Assembly: GCA_004173415.1 (NCBI GenBank)
Contig: SEHC01000280.1
Coordinates: 1-6,457, forward strand
Direction of reading: 5' to 3'
DNA length: 6,457 nt
DNA from: Lysobacteraceae bacterium
GTDB taxonomy: Bacteria > Pseudomonadota > Gammaproteobacteria > Xanthomonadales > Xanthomonadaceae
Part shown: positions 1 to 5,527 of the stretch, piece by piece
How the letters are laid out: every line of letters starts with the position of its first letter
How positions within the stretch are numbered: position 1 is the stretch's first letter
Translations under genes and position numbers: made by a program
Notes under the pieces: generated by a model
Database searches by the model: none
Told to the model about the DNA's origin: nothing
The model's input: the letters and a program-made list of their open reading frames with translations, nothing else

Positions 1-2
1 AC

Positions 3-140
3 AGCAACACCGTCCCCGACATCGCCGCCGCGCTGTCCGGGCAAACGGTGCAAGCGATGACCGACGACCAGTACGGCCTCATCTACCGCATCGCCATCGA
101 CGCCGACGGCAAGGCCACGCTGAGCCGGCAGACCTACTGA
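3..140 (+). CDS. C-terminal end of an unidentified protein (5' end outside the window)
   Basis: The frame opening at base 3 runs 45 codons to a TGA at 138-140. Strong GC at third positions matches the genes downstream, so it is probably the true end of a gene that starts before the window. The visible tail begins SNTVPDIAAALSG and ends KATLSRQTY. It reads as a mixed alpha/beta end with a short beta-like stretch (LIYRIAIDADG) and has no membrane segment. I do not recognise the family and assign no function. The stop lies 52 bp before the first hairpin of the repeat array, so that hairpin would sit in the 3' untranslated region of this transcript. Confidence 0.7.
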   Translation, partial: SNTVPDIAAALSGQTVQAMTDDQYGLIYRIAIDADGKATLSRQTY

Positions 141-191
141 GCGTCCACCCCACAGGCATGGATCCGCGCTTGCCCCCATGACGGATAAGCG

Positions 192-459
192 TCGTTCCCC
201 CGCGTGCGGGGCGAGGGACGCACTACGGAGTTCTTCGACTCCTCCACATGCAAAGGCAAAGCGTCCTCCTCCCCGCAAGCGGGGCGAGGGACGAACTGCG
301 GAGCTCTCCGACTCCCCCAACGGCAAAGCGCCCTTCTCCCCGCACGCGGGGAGAAGGTGCCGAAGGCGGATGAGGGGCGAGCGAAGCCGCGATGCATGAC
401 GGCCTGTCCGCACCCGCATCCGATGCATGCCTGCCGGCCCCTCACCCGGCCGCTGGCCA
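192..459. repeat. Array unit 1 (268 bp, full-length)
   Basis: Order of parts: A hairpin (192-217, only the inner CCCCGC/GCGGGG 6-bp stem intact), spacer s1, A hairpin (265-290), spacer s2, B hairpin (332-357) with its TGAGGGG tail ending at 377, then a 60-bp linker carrying ATGCAT at 392-397 and 423-428, and the start of the next A element at 438. It is the same length as unit 2 and nearly identical from 218 onward. Its left edge has lost the CCCCTCACCC leader seen in later copies, so the array boundary is probably near 192. Confidence 0.88.
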
Positions 460-727
460 CCCTCTCCCCGCAAGCGGGGCGAGGGACGCACTACGGAGTT
501 CTTCGACTCCTCCACATGCAAAGGCAAAGCGTCCTTCTCCCCGCAAGCGGGGCGAGGGACGAACTGCGGAGCTCTTCGACTCCCGCAACGGAAAAGCGCC
601 CTTCTCCCCGCACGCGGGGAGAAGGTGCCGAAGGCGGATGAGGGGCGAGCGACGCCGCGATGCATGACGGCCTTTCCGCACCCGCATCCGATGCATGCCT
701 GCCGGCCCCTCACCCGGCCGCTGGCCA
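460..727. repeat. Array unit 2 (268 bp, full-length)
   Basis: Order of parts: A hairpin (460-485), s1 (486-532), A-type hairpin with a B-like left arm (533-558), s2 (559-599), B hairpin (600-625) with tail to 645, linker with ATGCAT at 660-665 and 691-696, and the leader of the next A element from 706. Hairpin start distances of 73, 67 and 128 bp are identical to unit 1, showing a direct tandem duplication of the whole 268-bp unit. Confidence 0.9.
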
Positions 728-931
728 CCCTCTCCCCGCAAGCGGGGCGAGGGACGCACTACGGAGTTCTCCGGCTCCCCTCCACATGCAAAGGCAAAGC
801 GCCCTTCTCCCCGCTTGCGGGGAGAAGGTGCCGAAGGCGGATGAGGGGCCGAGCGAAGCCGCGATGCCTGACGGCCTGTCCGCACCCGCATCCGATGCAT
901 GCCTGCCGGCCCATCACCCGGCCGCTGGCCA
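728..931. repeat. Array unit 3 (204 bp, lacks middle hairpin and s2)
   Basis: Order of parts: A hairpin (728-753), an s1-type spacer (754-802, ending CCACATGCAAAGGCAAAGCG), then directly a B hairpin (803-828, loop TT), tail to 848, and linker. The middle A hairpin and s2 of units 1 and 2 are missing. The first linker motif is mutated to ATGCCT (864-869); the second, ATGCAT, is at 895-900. The next A leader begins at 910 with CCCATCACCC instead of CCCCTCACCC. Confidence 0.88.
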
Positions 932-1127
932 CCCTCTCCCCGCAAGCGGGGCGAGGGACGGACTGCGGAGCTCTCCGACTCCCCCAACGGAAAAGCGCCC
1001 TTCTCCCCGCACGCGGGGAGAAGGTGCCGAAGGCGGATGAGGGGCCGAGCGACGCCGCGATGCATGACGGCCTGTCCGCACCCGCATCCGATGCATGCCT
1101 GCCGGCCCCTCACCCGGCCGCTGGCCA
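932..1127. repeat. Array unit 4 (196 bp, lacks s1 and one hairpin)
   Basis: Order of parts: A hairpin (932-957), then directly an s2-type spacer (958-998, with CTGCGGAGCTCTCCGACTCC), B hairpin (999-1024), tail to 1044, and linker with ATGCAT at 1060-1065 and 1091-1096. This is the complementary deletion to unit 3: s1 and one hairpin are missing while s2 is kept. Confidence 0.88.
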
Positions 1128-1370
1128 CCCTCTCCCCGCAAGCGGGGCGAGGGACGCAATAGACAGACCTCCTTTCCCCCACATGAAAAGGAGAGCGCCC
1201 TTCTCCCCGCCGTGCGGGGAGAAGGTGCCGAAGGCGGATGAGGGGCGAGCGAAGCGGCGATGCCTCACCGGGGTCTGCCTGACCACATCCAACCAGGCCC
1301 CTCACCCAGCCCCGACCAAAGCATTCGGGGCAGGCACTGCCGGCCACCTCTCGCCGCACGCGGGCGAGCG
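1128..1370. repeat. Array unit 5 and decayed array end
   Basis: Order of parts: A hairpin (1128-1153), a strongly diverged spacer (1154-1198) that keeps only a CCACATG and a terminal GCGC, and B hairpin (1199-1225, 3-nt loop CGT) with tail to 1245. The ATGCCT at 1260-1265 marks the old first linker motif, after which the linker has diverged. A recognisable CCCCTCACCC leader is at 1298-1307 and a decayed A hairpin (CTCTCGCCGC with GGGCGAG) is at 1347-1370. About 30 bp lie between leader and hairpin that are absent from the other copies. This looks like the oldest, least homogenised end of the array. Confidence 0.75.
1310..1330. repeat. Small inverted repeat inside the decayed last unit
   Basis: CCCCGA (1310-1315) pairs with TCGGGG (1325-1330) around a 9-nt loop. 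It falls between the CCCCTCACCC leader and the decayed A hairpin, where the other units have only GGCCgctGGCC. A function is not apparent; no T-run follows, so it is not a canonical terminator. Confidence 0.4.
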
Positions 1371-1513
1371 ACGCGATGGCAGCACGCCCCTTGCCGGAAC
1401 GTGCTTTCCCTACCCCGTGGCCCGACCTTTCCCGAGGGCGCCGGACCGCAGCGGATGCAAGCCTTGGATCGGCCACCGCGTGCAGGCGCCGCCGGCCCTC
1501 CGCGTCTTCCTGC

Positions 1514-1519
1514 AAAGGA
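1514..1519 (+). promoter_or_regulatory. Ribosome binding site of the DNA ligase gene
   Basis: AAAGGA lies 8 nt before the ATG at 1528. It decides the start: the same frame is open for about 1.1 kb upstream through the repeat array, but only this ATG has a good Shine-Dalgarno sequence, and it alone gives a protein beginning with a proper signal peptide. No convincing -35/-10 pair was found in the 157 bp between the array and the gene. Confidence 0.7.
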
Positions 1520-1527
1520 CCGAGAAA

Positions 1528-2424
1528 ATGAAACCGCGTACCTTCCTCGTGCTGTTGCTGTCGTGCCTGTCATCGCTTTCCTGCCTGGCTGCAGGGTCGC
1601 CGCAAGCAGCACCGCCCGTTCCACCGCCGCTGATGCTGGCCACCCACCATCGCCCCGGCATCGACGTGGCCGACTACTGGATCAGCGAGAAGCTCGACGG
1701 GGTGCGCGGACGCTGGGACGGGCGGCGCCTGCATACGCGCGGCGGCCAGCCGGTCGCCGCGCCGGCCTGGTTCACCGCCGGCTGGCCACGGGTGGCGATG
1801 GATGGCGAACTGTGGATCGGCCGCGGCCGCTTCGAACAGGCCAGCACCCTGGTGCGTACCGGTGCGCCCGCGGACCCGGGCTGGCGGCGGATGCGCTTCA
1901 TGGTCTTCGACCTGCCGGCTCACGGTGGCGGTTTCGAGGCGCGGCTGCTGCGCCTGCGTGCGCTGACCGCGGCGGCACGGGTGGCCTGGCTGCAGCCGGT
2001 ACCGCAGTTCCGCCTGGCCACCGAGGCCGAACTGCAGGCGCGTTTGCGCCTGATCACAGAGGCTGGTGGCGAAGGCCTGATGCTGCACCGTCGCGGCGCG
2101 CTGTACCGCGCCGGGCGCAGCAACGACCTGCTCAAGCTCAAGCTGCACGACGACGCCGAGGCGCGGGTGGTCGGGCATGCGCCCGGCAAGGGCAAGTACA
2201 CCGGCATGCTCGGGGCGCTGATCCTGCGCCTGCCCGATGGGCGCCAGTTCCGCCTGGGCAGCGGCTTCACCGATGCGCAGCGCAGCCACCCGCCGCCGCT
2301 GGGCAGCCTGGTGACCTACCGCTACAACGGGCTGACCCGCACCGGCCTGCCGCGTTTCGCCCGCTTCCTGCGCCTGCGCAACGACCCGCCGCCCGACGAT
2401 CCTCCCGCATCGGATCCCGGCTGA
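1528..2424 (+). CDS. Exported ATP-dependent DNA ligase, Lig E type
   Basis: The 298-aa product seals nicks in duplex DNA using ATP, through a lysyl-AMP intermediate. Residues 1-23 look like a Sec signal (MKPR, then a Leu/Ser-rich core and CLAAG); no good lipobox is seen, so signal peptidase I cleavage is likely. The nucleotidyltransferase domain (about 35-205) carries motif I EKLDGVRG with catalytic Lys55, motif III AMDGELW (Asp92, Glu94), RFMVFDLP (123-130), motif IV EGLMLHR (Glu182) and motif V LLKLKLHDD (Lys203, Lys205). A short OB domain (about 206-284) follows, ending TGLPRFARFLRLR, then a Pro/Asp-rich tail. There are no extra DNA-binding domains, and the size fits minimal Lig E enzymes, which in other Gram-negatives carry a periplasmic leader. 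Lig E proteins have been linked to handling of extracellular or incoming DNA; that role is inferred here. The gene stands alone, with pirin 103 bp downstream. Confidence 0.92.
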   Translation: MKPRTFLVLLLSCLSSLSCLAAGSPQAAPPVPPPLMLATHHRPGIDVADYWISEKLDGVRGRWDGRRLHTRGGQPVAAPAWFTAGWPRVAMDGELWIGRGRFEQASTLVRTGAPADPGWRRMRFMVFDLPAHGGGFEARLLRLRALTAAARVAWLQPVPQFRLATEAELQARLRLITEAGGEGLMLHRRGALYRAGRSNDLLKLKLHDDAEARVVGHAPGKGKYTGMLGALILRLPDGRQFRLGSGFTDAQRSHPPPLGSLVTYRYNGLTRTGLPRFARFLRLRNDPPPDDPPASDPG

Positions 2425-2527
2425 AGCACGCCCTGCAACCGGCGCCACTGCAACGCTGCGTCGTCGATCGGCGGGTCCGGTGCGGCCGTCCACTGTGCGA
2501 TCCTGCCGGCTCGAACAGGAGTCCGGC

Positions 2528-3399
2528 ATGGCCACGATCATCCCCCCGCGCACCCACGACCTCGGCGGCGGCTTCGAAGTGCGCCGCGCGGTGCCCAGCC
2601 TGAAGGCGCGCAGCGTGGGCCCGTTCGTGTTCGTCGACCACATGGGCCCGGCCCTGTTCGAACCGGGCCGCGGCATCGACGTGCGCCCGCACCCGCATAT
2701 CGGCCTGGCCACGGTGACCTTCCTCTGGTCCGGCGCGATCCGCCACAGGGACAGCCTGGGCTCGGACCAGGTGATCCTGCCCGGCGACGTCAACTGGATG
2801 ACCTCCGGCCGCGGCATCGTCCACTCCGAACGCACACCCGCCGGCGAACGTGAGCACGCGCATCACGTGCACGGCATGCAGACCTGGGTGGCGCTGCCGC
2901 GGCCGGACGAGGAGACCGAACCGCAGTTCCACCACCACCAGGCCAGCGCCCTGCCGCAATGGCGCGACGGGGGCGCCCTGCTGCGGGTGATCGCCGGCAC
3001 CGCCTGGGGCGAGGAATCGCCGGCGCGGGTGTTCTCCGGCACCTTCAACGTGGCCATCGACCTGGAGCCCGAGGCCGAGCTGGCGATCGAGCGATCGAGG
3101 ATTCCCACGTCGAGCGCGCCCTCTACGTGCTGGAAGGCGATGCACAGCTGGATGGCGCCGACATCCCCGACAAGCACCTGGTGCTGCTCGACCGCGGCAC
3201 CCGTCCGCGGCTGCGCGCGAAGACCCCACTGAAGGCGATGCTGCTCGGTGGCGAACCGCTTGATGGGCCGCGCCACCTGTGGTGGAACTTCGTTTCCAGT
3301 TCGAAGGAGCGCCTGGAGCAGGCCAAGCAGGACTGGCAGGAAGGACGCTTCGGCCAGGTGCCGGGCGAGACCGAGTTCATCCCGCTGCCGCAGCGCTGA
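2528..3399 (+). pseudogene. Pirin family protein, frameshifted by an 8-bp duplication
   Basis: Pirins are bicupin, metal-binding proteins; some bacterial members have quercetin 2,3-dioxygenase activity, others regulate metabolic enzymes. The ATG at 2528 has AGGAG at 2517-2521. Residues 1-188 read as a normal pirin: N-terminal cupin with RPHPHIGLATVTFLW and GIVHSERT, giving the four metal ligands His55, His57, His99 and Glu101, followed by the HHVHGMQTWVALP strand. After Glu188 the frame shifts at a tandem CGATCGAG. The ribosome would add 46 unrelated residues and stop at 3230-3232 (234 aa). The correct continuation, DSHVERALYVLEGDAQL to GETEFIPLPQR, lies in the -1 frame and stops at 3397-3399. 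Removing one 8-mer gives a 287-aa pirin of normal length with no other damage. The metal-binding cupin survives, but the C-terminal cupin is lost, so the product is probably inactive or unstable. A sequencing or assembly error is also possible. Confidence 0.9.
3084..3099 (+). repeat. 8-bp perfect tandem duplication within pirin
   Basis: CGATCGAG occurs twice in direct succession (3084-3091, 3092-3099). The upstream frame reads LAIE just before the second copy and the downstream frame reads DSHVERA just after it, so a single copy exactly restores the pirin reading frame. This points to a recent slippage or duplication, not long-term decay. Confidence 0.93.
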
Positions 3400-3405
3400 G
3401 CCTCG

Positions 3406-3435
3406 CCCGGCCGGGTCGCACGCTCGCCGGACCCG
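3406..3435. terminator. Possible bidirectional hairpin between convergent genes
   Basis: The 48 bp between the pirin stop (3399) and the VanZ-like stop (3448) hold the palindrome CCCGGCCGGG (3406-3415). They also hold a second pairing, CGGGTC (3412-3417) with GACCCG (3430-3435), around a 12-nt loop. The two structures overlap and are mutually exclusive. The position between converging genes suits a terminator, but there is no T-tract on either strand, so this is tentative. Confidence 0.25.
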
Positions 3436-3447
3436 CAGGCATGCCGC

Positions 3448-3936
3448 TCAGCCAGCGGGCAGCCGGCGTGCGGCGGCCACGCCCAGCATCACCCCCAGCG
3501 CATTGGCCGCCATGTCGCCGAGCGAGGCGGTGCGCGCGGGCAGGAACAGGCCCTGGCAGAGTTCGATCAGCAGCGCCGCCAGCAGGCAGGCGGCGACCAG
3601 CCAGCCACTGCGCGCACGCGGGAAGGCCAGGCGCGCGGTGAAGCACAGGGCGGCGAAGCCGAGCAGGTGGTGCAGCTTGTCCTGCTGCGGGAACCACTCC
3701 GGCACCGGCACCGGCTCCAGCCCGACCACCATCACCAGCACCGCCACCACCGCCAATGGCAGGCGACGCAACCACGGTCGCGATGGCGCAGGCGAGAGAA
3801 CGCCCGCGTCGCCGCAGCGCGGCTCCGGATCTCCCGCAACAAGGTCATCCCCGAGGTCGTCGGATGACGCGTTCACCCCTGCGGCGGTATCGCCTTCGAC
3901 CGCTTTTCCAGCATCGTTCATTGCATGCAGCCGCAT
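3448..3936 (-). CDS. VanZ-like family small membrane protein
   Basis: The 162-aa product has four hydrophobic segments at about 60-78, 88-105, 111-131 and 139-156. Family-typical polar residues sit at their edges: the DKLHHLLGF motif (Asp86, Lys87, His89, His90), ELCQGLF with Glu125 and Gln128, and SLGDMAANALG with Asp141 and Asn145. These match the VanZ-like fold, named after the teicoplanin-resistance protein VanZ; most chromosomal members have no proven function, and resistance should not be assumed. The start is uncertain. ATG at 3934-3936 and ATG at 3919-3921 (157 aa) are both in frame, and neither has a clear Shine-Dalgarno. The first ~55 residues are acidic and polar (SSDDLGDDLVAGDPEP), are not part of the family core, and use less GC-rich codons than the membrane part. 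The gene starts 68 bp after the manB stop on the same strand and may be co-transcribed with it. Confidence 0.85.
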   Translation of the reverse strand: MRLHAMNDAGKAVEGDTAAGVNASSDDLGDDLVAGDPEPRCGDAGVLSPAPSRPWLRRLPLAVVAVLVMVVGLEPVPVPEWFPQQDKLHHLLGFAALCFTARLAFPRARSGWLVAACLLAALLIELCQGLFLPARTASLGDMAANALGVMLGVAAARRLPAG

Positions 3937-4004
3937 CGGCGCGCGAAGGGACGGCGGATGCGAAGCTTCGACAAGCGGTTCATCTGCCTGGCGTGTCCGC
4001 GGAT

Positions 4005-5366
4005 TCAACCGCCGCCCTGCAACAGGGCGGCGATCTCCCCGACCTTCTGCGCCAGCAGTGCCGCGTCGGCGCGGGTCTCCACGTTCAAGCGCAGCAGCGG
4101 CTCGGTGTTGGAGCTGCGCAGGCTGAAGCGCCACTGGCCGAAGTCGGCCGACAGGCCATCGGTATGGTCCAGCACCGGCGACTGGTCGGCGTAGTGCGCC
4201 AGCACCGCCGCGATCGCCGCCGGCGCATCGGCCACGGTGTAGTTGATCTCGCCGCTGCACGGGAACTTGCGCATGCGGTCCTCGACCAGCTCGGCCAGCG
4301 ACATGCCGCTGCTGCTGACCAGCGCGGCGATCAGCAGCCACGGCACCATGCCCGAATCGCAGTAGGCGAAGTCGCGGAAGTAATGGTGGGCGCTCATCTC
4401 GCCGCCGTAGATCGCATCCTCGGCGCGCATCCGCTCCTTGATGAAGGCATGGCCGGTCTTGCACAGGATCGGCACGCCGCCGGCTTCCTCGACCATCTCG
4501 ATGGTGTTCCAGACCAGGCGCGGGTCATGGATGATCTTGCCGCCCGGGTGGCGCCGCAGCAGCGCCTTGGCCAGCAGGCCGACCAGGTAGTAGCCCTCGA
4601 TGAAGCGGCCGTCGGCGTCGAAGAAGAAGCAGCGGTCGAAATCGCCGTCCCAGGCGATGCCCAGGTCGGCACCATGCGCGCGCACCGCATCGGCGGTGGC
4701 CGCGCGGCTGTCGGGAAGCAGCGGGTTGGGGATGCCGTGCGGGAACGAACCGTCGGGCTGGTGCTGGAGGCGGATGAATTCGAACGGCAGGTGCGGGGCC
4801 AGTCCGTCGATGACCAGGCCGGCGCCGCCATTGCCGGCGTTGGTGACGATCTTCAGCGGCTTCAGCTCCACGCCTTCCACGTAGGTCAGCAGGTGCTGCA
4901 GGTAGGCGCCCTTGTCCAGCTGCTGCGTTTCACCGGCCAGCGCCGCGGCGGTAGCCAGCGGCGTTTCGGACAGGGCCTGGTCGCGGATGGTGAACAGCCC
5001 GGTATCGCCGCTGATCGGACGCGCGCCTTCGCGCACCAGCTTCATGCCGTTGTAGTCCATCGGATTGTGGCTGGCGGTGACCATGACCCCGCCGGCCGCA
5101 CCCAGGTAGTCGGTCTGGAAATAGACCTCCTCGGTGCCGCACAGGCCGATGTCGATGACCTCGCGCCCGCCCTGGCGGAAGCCCAGGCTGACCGCGGCCT
5201 GCAACTCGGGGCTGCTCAGGCGCACGTCGCGGCCCACCACCACCGGGCCCGGCTCCAGCAACGCGGACATGGCCGCGCCGATGCGCGTGGCGAGGGGGGC
5301 GTTCAATTCATCCGGCACGCGGCCGCGGATGTCGTAGGCCTTGAAGGCTTTGCTGGAGGCTGGCAT
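4005..5366 (-). CDS. manB: Phosphomannomutase/phosphoglucomutase (ManB/CpsG, XanA/SpgM type)
   Basis: This cytoplasmic enzyme interconverts mannose-6-P and mannose-1-P, and in this lineage also glucose-6-P and glucose-1-P. It feeds GDP-mannose and nucleotide-glucose pools for LPS and exopolysaccharide. The 453-aa length fits the alpha-D-phosphohexomutase family. All four active-site signatures are intact: the phosphoserine loop TASHNP with Ser99, the Mg-binding loop DGDFDR with Asp240, Asp242 and Asp244, the sugar-recognition loop GEMSAHH (322-328, Glu323, Ser325), and the phosphate-binding loop RSSNTEP (417-423). The N-terminal FKAYDIRGRVPDELN is typical. The start at 5366 is supported by AAGGAA (reading the minus strand) 9 nt upstream at 5376-5381, and by the family N-terminus. 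It resembles E. coli CpsG, and especially Xanthomonas XanA, from memory. No GMP/isomerase partner (xanB/manC) is in the window. Its own promoter probably lies in 5382-5527, but no clear box was found. Confidence 0.97.
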   Translation of the reverse strand: MPASSKAFKAYDIRGRVPDELNAPLATRIGAAMSALLEPGPVVVGRDVRLSSPELQAAVSLGFRQGGREVIDIGLCGTEEVYFQTDYLGAAGGVMVTASHNPMDYNGMKLVREGARPISGDTGLFTIRDQALSETPLATAAALAGETQQLDKGAYLQHLLTYVEGVELKPLKIVTNAGNGGAGLVIDGLAPHLPFEFIRLQHQPDGSFPHGIPNPLLPDSRAATADAVRAHGADLGIAWDGDFDRCFFFDADGRFIEGYYLVGLLAKALLRRHPGGKIIHDPRLVWNTIEMVEEAGGVPILCKTGHAFIKERMRAEDAIYGGEMSAHHYFRDFAYCDSGMVPWLLIAALVSSSGMSLAELVEDRMRKFPCSGEINYTVADAPAAIAAVLAHYADQSPVLDHTDGLSADFGQWRFSLRSSNTEPLLRLNVETRADAALLAQKVGEIAALLQGGG

Positions 5367-5527
5367 GGACGTTGTTTCCTTGGGTTGGGAGGCGCGCAGG
5401 CGCCCGAATCAGAGGGCCGCCGCGCAGTGCGTCCGGCCAGGAGCAGCGCAAGCCGCGCATTGCGCAGGCGTGGCTGGGAAATCAGGAACGGCCGGCGCCG
5501 ATGCGGGCTGCGCGCGGGCCTGTCGCT
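5367..5527. other. Intergenic region between DUF808 gene and manB
   Basis: These 161 bp follow the DUF808 stop and precede manB, both read from the minus strand. They contain the manB Shine-Dalgarno (5376-5381) and several short G/C palindromes (for example GCGC-att-GCGC near 5455-5465), but no hairpin with a T-run and no convincing sigma-70 boxes. No member of the repeat family at 192-1370 is present here. Confidence 0.5.

Larger units (their letters stand above)
192..1370. repeat. Array of REPIN-like paired G/C hairpins (about five units)
   Basis: This stretch is explained by repeats, not genes. Type A hairpins (CCCTCTCCCCGC, loop AA, GCGGGGCGAGGG) lie at 192-217 (left arm decayed), 265-290, 460-485, 533-558, 728-753, 932-957 and 1128-1153, with a decayed copy at 1347-1370. 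Type B hairpins (CCTTCTCCCCGC, 2-3 nt loop, GCGGGGAGAAGG; perfect 12-bp stem) lie at 332-357, 600-625, 803-828, 999-1024 and 1199-1225. Each B is followed by TGCCGAAGGCGGATGAGGGG. Most A copies are preceded by CCCCTCACCC plus GGCCgctGGCC. Reverse-complemented, B has the same order of parts as A, so both are one element in opposite orientations. Units start at 192, 460, 728, 932 and 1128. Several frames stay open across it, but they translate the hairpins into repetitive Arg/Pro/Gly-rich peptides, which I regard as artefacts of GC-rich DNA. Confidence 0.93.

Noticed and set aside
192..217. Rho-independent terminator of the upstream gene
   Set aside because: The hairpin is a decayed member of the repeat family with no following T-run; it may affect the 3' end of the transcript, but the sequence does not support a terminator call.
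192..1370. CRISPR array
   Set aside because: Repeats are palindromes in both orientations, spacers are homologous to each other, unit sizes are 196-268 bp, and no cas gene is present.
442..1515. 357-codon open frame on the minus strand across the repeats
   Set aside because: It is an artefact of GC-rich palindromes: the same peptide blocks recur with each unit, there is no recognisable domain, and the frame would differ with any change of unit number.
427..1527. Long open frame upstream of and in frame with the ligase ATG (would give a 665-aa protein)
   Set aside because: It translates the hairpin array into repetitive Arg/Pro/Gly-rich peptide. Other frames, including the opposite strand, are open over the same stretch, and the ligase has its own ribosome site and signal peptide at 1528.
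1260..2603. 447-codon overlapping frame on the plus strand through the ligase gene
   Set aside because: It is a shadow frame rich in Arg/Ala/Pro with no motifs; the ligase frame carries all catalytic motifs.
3084..3103. Programmed -1 ribosomal frameshift in pirin
   Set aside because: There is no slippery heptamer at the junction, and the frame change is fully explained by an exact 8-bp tandem duplication.
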